Assembly: GCF_005862305.2 (NCBI RefSeq)
Contig: NZ_CP054021.1
Span: 4,195,501 to 4,259,500, forward strand
Length of the DNA stretch: 64,000 nt
Direction of reading: 5' to 3'
Origin: Rhizobium indicum
GTDB lineage: Bacteria > Pseudomonadota > Alphaproteobacteria > Rhizobiales > Rhizobiaceae
A program made the translations under genes and the position numbers. The notes under the pieces were generated by a model. That model did not search any database and was not told where the DNA came from. It was given only the letters and a program-made list of their open reading frames with translations. Below, piece by piece: positions 1-9,670 of this stretch (the stretch's first letter is position 1; each line of letters starts with the position of its first letter).

Positions 1-2854
1 AATCAACCAATACAAGACCGCTGTTGCCGACATTAAGCAGGCACATGCGCTCGGTGCAATTTCCGCCAACGAGATGGCGACTGCGATCAGCAGAGAGCGG
101 CAGGCTGCACTCGCGTCGACGGCTGCCATCAAGGGTCGCAATGCAGCCTTGGCGGCGACGCCATCGCAACGCAACGGCGGTGGATTTCAGACTGCAAACA
201 TTGCGGCACAGTTTCAGGACATCGCAGTAACATCTGCGATGGGCATGAACCCGCTGCAGATCGCCCTACAGCAGGGCACGCAGCTTTCATCCGTGCTCGC
301 CACGATGGGCAACGGCAAGCAGGTAATCGGCGGCCTGGCTGCGGCGTTCACCAGTCTGGTGAGCCCGGTTTCCCTGGTGACGATCGGCCTGATAGCCGGC
401 GGCGCCGCGGCCATCCAATATTTTTCGTCCGTCGCAAGCGGCGGTGACCAAAGCGCCGAGAAGCTCAAGGAGCAGGCGCAGCTTGTTCAGGATCTTGCGG
501 CGCGATGGGGCGATGTAATCCCGGCCCTTCGCGAGTATGCCAATGAACTTGCCCGTGCGAAGGATGCTGCCGACATTAGGCAGGGCGTCAGCCTCGTCAA
601 TGAGAAAACGCTCGAGTCGGTTCGCAAGGGTATAGATGACACACGCGCCACATACGCTGCGTTTGTCGCAGACTTGCGTGTCGGTGGTGAAGAACCGGAA
701 GTTATCAAGCAGTTCGAGGATGCCTACCAGCAGTTTGCCAAGGCAGCAAACGAGGGCAAACTGGAAGCCGCTGACGTTCAGCGTGTTCAGGATGCCCTTG
801 CTGCGGCGATAAATAGTTCCGGCATACCCGCCGTCTCAGAGTTCAAAAAAGCATTCGACGAACTATCCGCAAGCGCTGAGACGGCCGCTAAAAAGGTCGG
901 AGAATCCAACGAAGCGTTGCGCGCGATCCCAGAGTCAACGTGGCGCAGTTTTGACCCGCAAACCGGGAAGCCGGGAACCAACGCCCAGCCATGGGACCAA
1001 AACATCCAAAACCCTGGCTTTATGACGCCGGAGATTGGACCGACACCACAGAGCCGACCAAACATCGAGCTCGAAGGCTTGCCGGGCGCCGACAAGGCGA
1101 TGAAGAGCGCTGAAAGCGCCGCCCAAAAAGCCGCCAACGCCTACCGTGACCTGCAGAAGGCTGCAGATGATCGCATTGGCCAGGTTAAGCAGGAAATAGA
1201 CCTGCTTGGCAAATACGGCATCGAGGCGGATGCTGCACGCTTTTCGTTGGATCTGTTCCAGCAGGCGGAAGACAAGGGGCGGTCGCTCTCGGCTACGCAA
1301 CGCGCCGAGATCCAGAAGAAGGTCGATCTTTACAAGCAGTATTCTGAGACGCTCTCAAAGGCGAAGCTCTCGCAGGATCTGCTGAACGACATGCGATACA
1401 ATTCGCTGTCGAAAGAAGACCAGAAGATCACGACGACGCTCCGTCAATACGGGTTGCCGGAAGATCTCAATAGCGATCAGGCCAGCCAGATCAGGCAATC
1501 GGTCAAAGCCGAAGATCTGCGTGGCGACCTCAAGGATTTTGCGTCCGACTTCAAGAGTGCTCTGCTCAATAATGGCGGTGACATCGGCAAGGCCTTTGGC
1601 GACGCCATCCAGAATGCTGCGCTGAACCAGATTTCGAAAATTGCCGATCGGTTCATTGACCAGATTATCAACGGGATCATAGGGAGCGTCACGGGCCAGC
1701 CCGGCGGCGCAACGAACGGCATCAGCGCGGCGATAACTGGCGCCATAGGTGGCGGTTCGTCCACCGGTAATGCAGTGGCAGCAAGCAAAGCTGTGGTTTC
1801 CAGCGCCGGATCTGCGGTTGACAAGGCTTTTACGTTATTCGGCGCCAACGAAAACACGAATACGTCTTCGATCAACTCCTTCCTGAAGCAGGGCGGCGTT
1901 GATCTTAATGCGGCACAAACGAAGTGGTGCGCGGCGTTCGTCAACTCTTCGCTCGAGCAGGTCGGCATCAAAGGAAGCGGTTCGCAGGTTGCAAACAGCT
2001 TCCTTGATTGGGGTACGAAGGTAGATCCAAGCCAGATCCTCAAGGGTGACGTGCTGGTGCAGAACCGTGGGCTCGGCGCCAATCAGGCCGGTGGGCACGT
2101 CGGCTTCGCCACGGGCGCGACCCGGTATTCCGGCGGCCAGCAGCAGCTTGAGATGCTTTCCGGCAACCTCAGCGATGGCGTTGGCAAGGAGTGGGTCAGC
2201 GCCATGGAAGTCCAGGCGCGGCGCGCAACCGAATCCGCCGCTTCTCTAGGTGGGCTCACCAGTTCTTCGCGCACAGCGATCGATGGCCTCGGCCAGCTTG
2301 GCAATGGTCTGAACAAGTTTGGCAGCAACCTTAGCTCGGGCGGGGGCGGATGGGGGCAACTTGCCGGCGGCGCTGGCGGCTTCGATTGGGCATCGCTTTT
2401 TAGCCCGTCATTCAAGCCGAACACGACATTTGGGGCGTTCCTAGGGCTGGCCGACGGCGGCCACGTAGCCGGCGCAGGTGGTCCGACTGACGACGCTATC
2501 CCAGCAATGCTTTCCAACGGCGAGTACGTCATCAACGCTTCGGCGACGCGAAAGCATCGCCGACTACTTGACGCCATCAACTCAGGCTCTGTCGCCAAGT
2601 TGGCGAAGGGTGGACTGGCCGGGCCGTCGCTAGCTCCATCGGGTCGCGCGTACGGCAACGACAACGTTGAGATCAAAATTATCAACAACAACGGGTCGAA
2701 GGTCTCGCAGACAAAGCGAAAGACCAGTTCTGGCCAGACCATTGAAATGGTCATCGACGACATGGTCGCCGACAAAATGTCGACGCCAGGATCTCGCTCG
2801 AGATCGGCGGTGCAGTCGCAGTTTGGTCTTCAAGGTGGATTGGCAAGACGATGA
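1..2854 (+). CDS. Phage tail tape measure protein with embedded CHAP/NlpC-like peptidase domain (5' truncated)
   Basis: The frame is open from base 2, so the true start lies left of the window; at least 950 residues are present. The visible N-terminus (FQDIAVTSAMGMNPLQIAL) is typical of lambda-type tape measure proteins. A hydrophobic segment follows near residues 95-118, counted from the ATG at 74, then long Ala/Gln/Lys helical stretches. Around residues 610-685 is a peptidase-like module: WCAAF with Cys619, then GGHVGFATG with His675, as in CHAP/TIGR02594-type hydrolases. The Gly-rich C-terminus with DDAIPAMLSNGEYVI is a common tape-measure ending. The stop overlaps the next start as ATGA. 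The expected role is setting tail length and helping penetrate the cell wall at DNA entry. Confidence 0.88.
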   Translation, partial: INQYKTAVADIKQAHALGAISANEMATAISRERQAALASTAAIKGRNAALAATPSQRNGGGFQTANIAAQFQDIAVTSAMGMNPLQIALQQGTQLSSVLATMGNGKQVIGGLAAAFTSLVSPVSLVTIGLIAGGAAAIQYFSSVASGGDQSAEKLKEQAQLVQDLAARWGDVIPALREYANELARAKDAADIRQGVSLVNEKTLESVRKGIDDTRATYAAFVADLRVGGEEPEVIKQFEDAYQQFAKAANEGKLEAADVQRVQDALAAAINSSGIPAVSEFKKAFDELSASAETAAKKVGESNEALRAIPESTWRSFDPQTGKPGTNAQPWDQNIQNPGFMTPEIGPTPQSRPNIELEGLPGADKAMKSAESAAQKAANAYRDLQKAADDRIGQVKQEIDLLGKYGIEADAARFSLDLFQQAEDKGRSLSATQRAEIQKKVDLYKQYSETLSKAKLSQDLLNDMRYNSLSKEDQKITTTLRQYGLPEDLNSDQASQIRQSVKAEDLRGDLKDFASDFKSALLNNGGDIGKAFGDAIQNAALNQISKIADRFIDQIINGIIGSVTGQPGGATNGISAAITGAIGGGSSTGNAVAASKAVVSSAGSAVDKAFTLFGANENTNTSSINSFLKQGGVDLNAAQTKWCAAFVNSSLEQVGIKGSGSQVANSFLDWGTKVDPSQILKGDVLVQNRGLGANQAGGHVGFATGATRYSGGQQQLEMLSGNLSDGVGKEWVSAMEVQARRATESAASLGGLTSSSRTAIDGLGQLGNGLNKFGSNLSSGGGGWGQLAGGAGGFDWASLFSPSFKPNTTFGAFLGLADGGHVAGAGGPTDDAIPAMLSNGEYVINASATRKHRRLLDAINSGSVAKLAKGGLAGPSLAPSGRAYGNDNVEIKIINNNGSKVSQTKRKTSSGQTIEMVIDDMVADKMSTPGSRSRSAVQSQFGLQGGLARR

Positions 2855-3201
2855 CAGCTTTTTGGCCATACGACCTGCCGAAGCGTTTCACGGTTCCCTC
2901 CTATCAGGAGACGCGGCCGGACAACGCCATGTACTCTGATGTGTCGGTCGGTCCTGCAAAGGCTCGCCGGCGCACCACATCAAACGTCTGGGATCAGAGC
3001 GGCACGATGGTCATGACTTATGGCCAATACCGTTCGTTCCTGGCCTTCCTCTCCGAAACGCTCAGCGATGGCGCGGCAGCCTTTTGGTTTCCAGACAGGC
3101 TTGGCGGTCCCGATTTGCTCGTGCGCGTCAAAGAGCCGCCGAAGGCCTCCCTTGATGGGAACCTTTGGCAGGTCTCGATAACTCTTGAGGTGCTTCCGTG
3201 A
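2851..3201 (+). CDS. Phage minor tail protein
   Basis: A 116-residue protein translationally coupled to the tape measure gene (ATGA overlap) and to the following DUF1833 gene (GTGA overlap). Tryptophans and the segment AAFWFPDRLGG followed by LLVRVKEPP are typical of the small tail protein found between the tape measure and DUF1833 genes in siphoviruses of Alphaproteobacteria. It has no signal peptide or membrane segment. Position and length suggest a distal tail or baseplate-hub component. The family assignment is from context and general resemblance only. Confidence 0.75.
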   Translation: MTAFWPYDLPKRFTVPSYQETRPDNAMYSDVSVGPAKARRRTTSNVWDQSGTMVMTYGQYRSFLAFLSETLSDGAAAFWFPDRLGGPDLLVRVKEPPKASLDGNLWQVSITLEVLP

Positions 3202-3701
3202 GCCGTAACGTCTCGACGACATTCATCGCCGCGGCAAATGCGCAGGAGACAGATGAGGTTGTCATTTGTCTCCTAACGGTGACACACGAAGACCTCGAAG
3301 CGCCGATCTACCTCTCCAGCAACGCCACGACCCGCCTTTCCGAAGACCCGCTCGTCTACGGGACTGAGAGCCGCGGCGAACAATATTTCTATCTGCCGTT
3401 CGAATTCACGCTTCCTGATGATCAAAGCGACAACCCGCCTCGCGTACAGCTGAAGATGGACAACATCGAGCGCTCGCTCGTTGCCGTCCTGCGCAGCTTT
3501 GCAACCCCGGCCAGTGTCCTGATGGAGATCGTGCTGGCATCGGACCTCGATATGGTCGAGATCACCATGCCGGCGCTACAGATGTCCGACGTCTCAATTG
3601 ACGATCACACTGTTTCGGCAACGCTGGTTGCGGATGCTTTGATCAATGAGCCGCACCCGGCCGGCCAGTTTACCCCAGGCTCATTCCCTGGACTGTTCTG
3701 A
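3198..3701 (+). CDS. DUF1833 family phage tail protein
   Basis: A 167-residue protein starting at a GTG that overlaps the previous stop. The sequence (FIAAANAQETDEVVICLLTV near the N-terminus, then FEFTLPDDQSDNPPRVQLKMDN and ALINEPHPAG near the end) reads as a DUF1833 tail protein. In known phages this sits between the minor tail gene and the NlpC/P60 gene, exactly as here. It is probably a structural part of the tail tip; no enzymatic motif is visible. The stop shares one base with the next start (TGATG). Confidence 0.82.
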   Translation: MSRNVSTTFIAAANAQETDEVVICLLTVTHEDLEAPIYLSSNATTRLSEDPLVYGTESRGEQYFYLPFEFTLPDDQSDNPPRVQLKMDNIERSLVAVLRSFATPASVLMEIVLASDLDMVEITMPALQMSDVSIDDHTVSATLVADALINEPHPAGQFTPGSFPGLF

Positions 3702-4171
3702 TGGAGCGGTTCATCGGGATACCATACGTCCCGCACGGCCGAGGCTACGACGGGGCGGACTGCTGGGGCGTTCTCTACCTCTATTACCGTGACATTCTTG
3801 GCATCCTTGTGCCCACCTATGTGGCGGAGATGGAGGTGAGGCGGTTCGACCGTCGCGACATCGGGCCGCTGATGAGGGCGGAGCGCGACCGTGATTGGGT
3901 TCAAGTCGAAACTCCTGCCATTGGCGATTGCGTCCTGATGCGCGCCGGGCGGCACGACAGCCACGTCGGGGTGTTTCTCGGCGCCGGGCGCATGCTGCAC
4001 TCCGAAGGGCCTCACCCCTCTCAAATTGAACGGATGGCCGACGTGCGATGGCGCGACCGGATCACCGGGTTCTACAGGACAATCCATGTTGATAGCCCGA
4101 AACGTGACGCCCGAGATCATCGGGCCGAACGAGATGGTCGACGTCTACCTGCGCCGCTCTCCTCTTCGTGA
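3701..4171 (+). CDS. NlpC/P60 family tail-tip peptidase
   Basis: A 156-residue protein with a clear NlpC/P60 triad: Cys21 in GADCWG, His88 in DSHVGVFLG and His100 in GRMLHSEG. Such proteins sit in the tail tip of lambda-like and GTA-like particles and cut peptidoglycan cross-links during DNA delivery. The enzyme fold appears complete by about residue 130. The last 28 or so residues are Arg- and Ser-rich and are read out of frame with the start of the next gene, an 86-base overlap. That suggests the C-terminal tail is a by-product of the overlap. Confidence 0.85.
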   Translation: MERFIGIPYVPHGRGYDGADCWGVLYLYYRDILGILVPTYVAEMEVRRFDRRDIGPLMRAERDRDWVQVETPAIGDCVLMRAGRHDSHVGVFLGAGRMLHSEGPHPSQIERMADVRWRDRITGFYRTIHVDSPKRDARDHRAERDGRRLPAPLSSS

Positions 4172-7100
4172 GCAGCGCGAGCATTTCGAAGTCCCAGCCT
4201 GCCTGTCGATCGAGGAAATCATCGCTTTCTGCGATCTGAAGCCTGTTCGCCTGCACGTCACGATCGGCGGCCACGTCATCGAGCAGAAGAACTGGCCGCG
4301 CGTGCGGGTGAAGCCGGGCGTTTCTGTCACCATCGTCAAGGTGCCGGGGAAGGGCGCCTTGAAAGCCATCGCCGGCTTGGTCGTGGCTCTTGTCGCAGCC
4401 GTCGCTGCTCCTTGGTTGGCCGGCGCGCTGTTTGGACTAACCGCCGGGACGACGGCATTTTCTGTCGCGACAGGCCTTATCGGCGCTGGCATCTCGCTTG
4501 CTGGCTCCATGGCCCTCAATGCGCTGTTTCCTGTGGCCAAGCCCGCGTCGCTGCCCAACACGACAACGCTTTACTCGATCGGCGGCGCGCAGAACCAGGC
4601 GGCGCAATACGGCGCCATTCCGGAAATCTTCGGAACTCACCGAATTTCGCCGCCATATGCGGCAGCCGCGTACACCGAACTCGTCGGAGACGACCAGTAT
4701 CTACGCATGCTCTTCGTGGTCGGCTACGGGCCGATCTCCGTTTCGGATTTGAAGATCGGCGAGACCGAGATCTCGAAATTCGAGGACGTCAAATACGAAG
4801 TCATTCAGGATCACACCGTCACGCCAGTGACGCTCTACACGAAGCCAGTTTTTCAAGAAGACGTCTCTGTTGAGCTGGACGCTGTCACCGGGTGGGTACA
4901 GCGGACAACGGCAGACAATGTCGACGAAATATCGGTCGATGTGAGCGCCCCGAACGGGGTTTATCGGCTGAAGGCGAAAGATGGTTCTCGTGTCAACTAC
5001 ACCGTCACGATCGATGCCCAGTATAAACTCGCGAGTAGCAGCACGTGGCTGTCGCTCGGCACATTCGACCTAACATCGAATTCTCCGCAAGCAATTCGCC
5101 GGACCCTTTCAAAGTCTGTGCCGCGGGGGAAATACGATGTCAGGCTGAGCAAGTCTTCGCCGGACTATGATGGCAAGGACACGGTTGCCGAGACGGTCTA
5201 CTGGACCGCAGTCCGCGGCCGGCGCAACGAGCCTGTCATCAGCTTCTCCAAGCCGCTGACAGTGATTGCAATGCGGATCAGGGCGACGGGCCAGCTTAAC
5301 GGCGCCGTCAACACCCTGAACTGCATTGCCAGCCCCAAGATCAGGGCGTGGAACGGTACGACGTGGTCATCTGGGCAGACTACCAGAAACCCGGCGGATC
5401 ACTTCCGGCAAGTCCTGCAGGGCAACGGTAACGCGCGCCCAGTTGATGGAGCCTCGATCGATCTCGAAAGCCTGCAGGATTGGCACGCCTACTGCGAAGC
5501 GAAAGGCTTCACCTTCGACCTCGTCGCGACGGAGCAGAAGTCGGTCTATGACCGGCTCACGGAGATCACGGCCGCTGGCCGCGCCGCCGTTTCGTTCCGT
5601 GATGGGAGATGGGGTGTTGTCTGGGACGTCGCCGACTCGCCGATCGTTCAGCACTTCTCGCCGCGGAACTCTGCCAACTTCTCGTCTGTTAGAGCCTATG
5701 TGGACATGCCACACGGCTTCCGCGTGTCGTTCATTAATCGTGAAAATGGCTATCTGAACGATGAGCGCGTCGTCTATGACGACGGTTACACGGAAGCCAA
5801 CGCCACAAAGTTTGAGGGGCTGGACTTTCCAGGCGTCACCGACAAGGATCTGGTCTGGAAGCACGGACGCTACCACATCGCCCAACTTCGGCTGCAGCGC
5901 GAGACCTACTCGCTCGACACCGACTTTGAAAACCTCGTCTGCACACGCGGCGATCGCGTGCGCGTCAATCATGACGTCGTGCTGTGGGGGACAGGGGCGG
6001 CTCGAGTTAGATCGGTATCGGCGGCGCCTGAAGGCGTTGTGCTGGACGATCTGCTCCGCATGGAGGCCGGAAAGACCTATTCCATGAGGTTCCGCCGGCC
6101 GGACGGCTCGTCGCTCTTGCGAACGGTCACCGGCATCGACGGCGAGTTCCGCTCCTTTGTGTTTTCGGACACTGGCGACCTGCCGTCGGCCGGCGACTTG
6201 GCGCTGTTCGGTGAAAACGGCTTTGAAAGCGTCGTTCTTCGCGTCAAAAGCATCCTCGCTCGCCAGGATCTTTCAGCCAGGCTAGAACTGGTCGACGACG
6301 CTCCTGCGATCATGTTGGCCGACACTGGCGACATTCCGCCGTTTCAGACAGGCATTGCGCCTGTTCCGGATTATCGGGCGTCTGCTCCGTCAGGATTCTC
6401 TTATGTAGAATCGATCTGGACCACGTCGCCGGCGACATCGGCTGTTGATATGGCGTGGCAAGCGCCGGATGTTGGGGCTGCCGCGTCCTATATCGTGCAA
6501 TATAAGGCGAACGGCGATGCGCAGTGGATCACGGCTTCAAGCGTCAGTGCTCCATCAATCCGCTTTGTAGATCTGGCGACTGGCGTTTATGACGTTCGCA
6601 TCCGTGCGGTCTTCGCCAACGGCGAGGTTTCCGGACCGCTTGTCGGGTCGTGCATCTGCAGCATCTTCGCGTCAAACCCGGCCGATGTAACGGATTTCCG
6701 CATCTCCATTAGTGGCGATATCGCCATGATGCAGTGGGCGCTGCAGCCTGATCAGGCTCTTTCCCATTGTGAGATCAGGTTTTCGCCAGCTATCACCGGA
6801 GCCACTTGGCAGACAGCCTCACAGCTCCGGACGAATGTGGTCGGGTCGCAGGCGCAAGTCCCGGCCATGGTTGGCACCTACCTCATCAAAGCTGTCAACT
6901 ACGCTGGCCTGCTGTCTGAGAACGCAGCGCTTATCGTCAGTACCGTCAATCCTCTCACGGCCTTCAATGCCGTCGAGGCTTTGCAGGAAGATCCGGCGTT
7001 TGCAGGAAGCAAGACCAATGTCGTGGCCGCAAGTGGGGCTCTTCGCCTCGATACGGCAACCGACATATTTGAGCTCGTCGACTGGTTTTCGGTGGACGAC

Positions 7101-7727
7101 TTCTTCCTGTCGATCGGGGGCTTCGCCAGCGAGGGAACCTACGAGTTCGCCGACATCGTTGACCTCGGGGCGGTCTACACGTCTCGCGTTTCTGCGAGCG
7201 TCAGCGCGTTCGGCGAGGTAGCGAGCCTCGATTTATTCGCGCGCTCCGACTGGTTCGGCGTGTCAGAATTTTTCGGCCTGGCATCCGACTCCTTATGGAA
7301 CGTGCGGGTCGAGGTCTCCTCAACGGAAGACGATCCTTCTGGATCGCCGGCATGGGCGGATTGGGCCGAGTTGACCACGGCGGACGTTTCGGCACGCGCT
7401 TATCGTTTCCGTGCCAAGCTTCAGTCGCTGCAGTTTGATGTCACTCCGGTGGTTGAACTGCTGGGTGTCACCGTCGACATGCCAGACCGCGTGATCGCCG
7501 AAAACGACCTGTTGGTGACGACCGCCGGGCGTGTGATCAGCTTCTCGTCGCCTTACTATGTCCTCAGCGGTATTTCGATCGCTGCCCAGGACATGCTGAC
7601 CGGCGACTATTCCGAGATAACGGCAAAGACCGCTTCGGGCTTCACCATCAGATTTAAGAACTCGTCGGGCACGCCTGTCGCGCGGACCTTCGACTATGTC
7701 GCAAAAGGGTATGGATACCTCCAATGA
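4086..7727 (+). CDS. Host specificity protein J / TipJ-like central tail fibre protein
   Basis: 1213 residues if started at ATG 4086 (MLIARNVTPEII); an upstream ATG at 4026 would only lengthen the overlap with the NlpC gene. Residues of about 90-150 form a Gly/Ala-rich hydrophobic hairpin (LVVALVAAVAAPWLAGALFG and further). Next comes the conserved TipJ stretch with YGAIPEIFGTHRISPPYA. The middle contains large mixed-beta domains. From about residue 770 there are fibronectin-type-III-like repeats. The known role of the family is the central tip fibre that contacts the outer membrane and initiates DNA ejection. It is the largest gene of the tail operon, and its stop overlaps the next start (ATGA). 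Confidence 0.87.
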   Translation: MLIARNVTPEIIGPNEMVDVYLRRSPLREQREHFEVPACLSIEEIIAFCDLKPVRLHVTIGGHVIEQKNWPRVRVKPGVSVTIVKVPGKGALKAIAGLVVALVAAVAAPWLAGALFGLTAGTTAFSVATGLIGAGISLAGSMALNALFPVAKPASLPNTTTLYSIGGAQNQAAQYGAIPEIFGTHRISPPYAAAAYTELVGDDQYLRMLFVVGYGPISVSDLKIGETEISKFEDVKYEVIQDHTVTPVTLYTKPVFQEDVSVELDAVTGWVQRTTADNVDEISVDVSAPNGVYRLKAKDGSRVNYTVTIDAQYKLASSSTWLSLGTFDLTSNSPQAIRRTLSKSVPRGKYDVRLSKSSPDYDGKDTVAETVYWTAVRGRRNEPVISFSKPLTVIAMRIRATGQLNGAVNTLNCIASPKIRAWNGTTWSSGQTTRNPADHFRQVLQGNGNARPVDGASIDLESLQDWHAYCEAKGFTFDLVATEQKSVYDRLTEITAAGRAAVSFRDGRWGVVWDVADSPIVQHFSPRNSANFSSVRAYVDMPHGFRVSFINRENGYLNDERVVYDDGYTEANATKFEGLDFPGVTDKDLVWKHGRYHIAQLRLQRETYSLDTDFENLVCTRGDRVRVNHDVVLWGTGAARVRSVSAAPEGVVLDDLLRMEAGKTYSMRFRRPDGSSLLRTVTGIDGEFRSFVFSDTGDLPSAGDLALFGENGFESVVLRVKSILARQDLSARLELVDDAPAIMLADTGDIPPFQTGIAPVPDYRASAPSGFSYVESIWTTSPATSAVDMAWQAPDVGAAASYIVQYKANGDAQWITASSVSAPSIRFVDLATGVYDVRIRAVFANGEVSGPLVGSCICSIFASNPADVTDFRISISGDIAMMQWALQPDQALSHCEIRFSPAITGATWQTASQLRTNVVGSQAQVPAMVGTYLIKAVNYAGLLSENAALIVSTVNPLTAFNAVEALQEDPAFAGSKTNVVAASGALRLDTATDIFELVDWFSVDDFFLSIGGFASEGTYEFADIVDLGAVYTSRVSASVSAFGEVASLDLFARSDWFGVSEFFGLASDSLWNVRVEVSSTEDDPSGSPAWADWAELTTADVSARAYRFRAKLQSLQFDVTPVVELLGVTVDMPDRVIAENDLLVTTAGRVISFSSPYYVLSGISIAAQDMLTGDYSEITAKTASGFTIRFKNSSGTPVARTFDYVAKGYGYLQ

Positions 7728-8866
7728 GTCAAGCAACCACCTTCAGCGTTCCAACGACAGGACCGGCGACGCCGAGCCTTATGGCGGCGCGCATGGACGA
7801 CAGCCTTCGGGCGCTGCTCAGCGGCAACTCCGGCGCTTCGCGGCCAGCCTACGCGGTCGCCGGAACGGTCTGGGTATCGACAGCAACGGCAGGCCAGTTG
7901 AAACTCTATCTGTACGATGGAGCAGACGATATTCTGCTGATGACCGTCGATACGGCAACGAACGCTGTCACCCTCAGCGGTCTCGGGGCTGCGATCAATG
8001 CCGCAACAGCAAAGTCCCCGCCGGTCGGCGCCGACAAGTTGGGAATATGGGATAGCGCGGCAGGCGATACAAAGAGCTTGACGCTCACTGCGTTGAGCAC
8101 TTTTCTTGCGCCGCTCCTCGGTCCTGATTTTGTGCAGGGCGGTATCGTACTTCCCAACGGGTCGACGCCACTAACGCACCTGGATATTGCCGCCTTCACG
8201 GTGAAGGCGCTGAGCAAGTTCGCATCCACGATCAGCACGCTCACCAAAAACATCAATGGCACTTGGGTGGCCGGTAACGGCGGCGGCCTGGACACGGGCA
8301 CGAAGGCGGCGAACGCCACCTATTTCGTCTATGCGCTTCGTAAGGCGTCGGACGGAAGTGGCGAGGTTGTGCTTTCCACATCGGCCACGGTCGGCGGTGT
8401 CAATCTCTCGCTGCTGACTGGCTATGATGTGCTGGCGCCGATCGGTGTTGCGCTGACCGATGGCAGCTCAAACATCCGAGAGTTCATAATGAACTCTCGA
8501 GACGAGTACACATACACCGCGCCCATCAGGGAAGTAACTAACGCTGCAATCTCGACAACGTCGGCGCTTTTGGCGATCACCGTACCAAATGGGGTGAAGG
8601 TCAAAGCAAACCTGCGATTTATGTTTTCATCTGGTGCCACAACCAATTCGGCCCTGTTCCATGATCCGGCGCAAGGAACGCTTGTCGCTGGCGGCAATGA
8701 TGCAGGCGGAAATGTTGGCACGATTCAGGTTGCAAGTGGCTTTGCCGTTGGCTCCGACGAAATCTGGACGAACACAAGCATGCAGATCCGCCGGGTGTCT
8801 GGCGCCTCTGGCAGCATTTGGATTTGGACCGACGGCTTCACCTTCCCATGCAAGAGGATTGCTTAA
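7724..8866 (+). CDS. Phage tail fibre-type protein
   Basis: A 380-residue protein coupled to the TipJ-like gene by an ATGA overlap. It is rich in Ala, Thr, Ser and Gly, with a beta-strand-rich C-terminal half (for example SIWIWTDGFTF near the end) and no signal peptide or catalytic motif. This placement and composition fit a receptor-binding or fibre protein that is probably trimeric. Its exact family is not recognised. Confidence 0.65.
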   Translation: MSQATTFSVPTTGPATPSLMAARMDDSLRALLSGNSGASRPAYAVAGTVWVSTATAGQLKLYLYDGADDILLMTVDTATNAVTLSGLGAAINAATAKSPPVGADKLGIWDSAAGDTKSLTLTALSTFLAPLLGPDFVQGGIVLPNGSTPLTHLDIAAFTVKALSKFASTISTLTKNINGTWVAGNGGGLDTGTKAANATYFVYALRKASDGSGEVVLSTSATVGGVNLSLLTGYDVLAPIGVALTDGSSNIREFIMNSRDEYTYTAPIREVTNAAISTTSALLAITVPNGVKVKANLRFMFSSGATTNSALFHDPAQGTLVAGGNDAGGNVGTIQVASGFAVGSDEIWTNTSMQIRRVSGASGSIWIWTDGFTFPCKRIA

Positions 8867-9222
8867 TGCCCTATGTGATGCGAAATGTTGACGGCGATAT
8901 CTGTGGCCTTTTCGAGCAACTTCAGGAAGGTTTTGCAGTAGAATTGCTGGCCAATGACGATCAGGCTGTCGTTGAGTACCTGAACAAGCCGCTGCCGGTC
9001 TCCTCCGTCTCGGCGCGACAGTTTCGAGTGATGCTTCGCCGCGCCGGCCTGCTTGATCAGGTCAAGGCATGGGTGGCAATGCAGGACGGCGAAACTCAGG
9101 ATGCGTTCGAATACAGCGGCACATTCATGAAGGAGAGCCCCATGATGGTGGCCGGCTTCGCTGCAATGGGCGTCACGCCGCAGCAGATCGACGAGTTTTT
9201 CGTTGCAGCGTCGCAGTTATGA
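8866..9222 (+). CDS. Small phage protein downstream of the tail fibre gene
   Basis: A 118-residue acidic protein. The start at 8866 (MPYVMRNVDGDI) shares a base with the previous stop (TAATG); the longer reading frame from 8818 is not needed. The core (SARQFRVMLRRAGLLDQV) and the C-terminal GVTPQQIDEFFVAA follow a pattern often seen in small proteins encoded directly behind fibre genes in phages of Alphaproteobacteria. It may be a fibre chaperone or tail accessory protein. Function is unknown. Confidence 0.65.
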   Translation: MPYVMRNVDGDICGLFEQLQEGFAVELLANDDQAVVEYLNKPLPVSSVSARQFRVMLRRAGLLDQVKAWVAMQDGETQDAFEYSGTFMKESPMMVAGFAAMGVTPQQIDEFFVAASQL

Positions 9223-9656
9223 TCTGGCCGATCGTTCGATATCTCGCCTATCTTCCCGCGAACCTTGCGTTCGTTGGCTTTGCTTACGTCCTGTCACCAT
9301 TCCTGGCCGCATGGTCAATGAAGCACGGCCCGGTTCTTCCCGGCCGCTGGCGGTGGTTCTCGACGCTGAACGCCGATCTGGATGGCTACATCCCGCAGCG
9401 TGTCGCAGGCTTCGATCCTGCCGCCAAGGGTTTCAAACTCTGGTGGCAGCGGACCCGCTGGACATGGAGAAACCCATGCAATGGCTGGCAATCCGAAGCG
9501 CTAGGCGTCGAGGACATCGCCTCTGCCTTCACCGTCAAGCGTGATCTACCGCTGCCGTTCGGCTTCTATCTTAAGCTCTGGCTTGGCTGGAACCCGGAGA
9601 AGCGGGGCGGCAACTACTTCCCTTACATGCTGCAGTGCGGCCTCAAACGCCGCTGA
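9219..9656 (+). CDS. Phage hypothetical protein with N-terminal membrane segment
   Basis: A 145-residue protein starting at ATG 9219, which overlaps the preceding stop as ATGA; the longer open frame upstream is a shadow of the previous gene. One hydrophobic segment lies at about residues 3-27 (YLAYLPANLAFVGFAYVLSPF). The rest is rich in Trp, Arg and Gly (WWQRTRWTWRNPCNGW). It resembles the small membrane-anchored proteins that close the structural module of many rhizobial prophages, but I cannot give a function. It is the last gene of the first tail transcription run before the reverse-strand lipoprotein. Confidence 0.65.
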   Translation: MIWPIVRYLAYLPANLAFVGFAYVLSPFLAAWSMKHGPVLPGRWRWFSTLNADLDGYIPQRVAGFDPAAKGFKLWWQRTRWTWRNPCNGWQSEALGVEDIASAFTVKRDLPLPFGFYLKLWLGWNPEKRGGNYFPYMLQCGLKRR

Positions 9657-9670
9657 TCACTCCATACACC

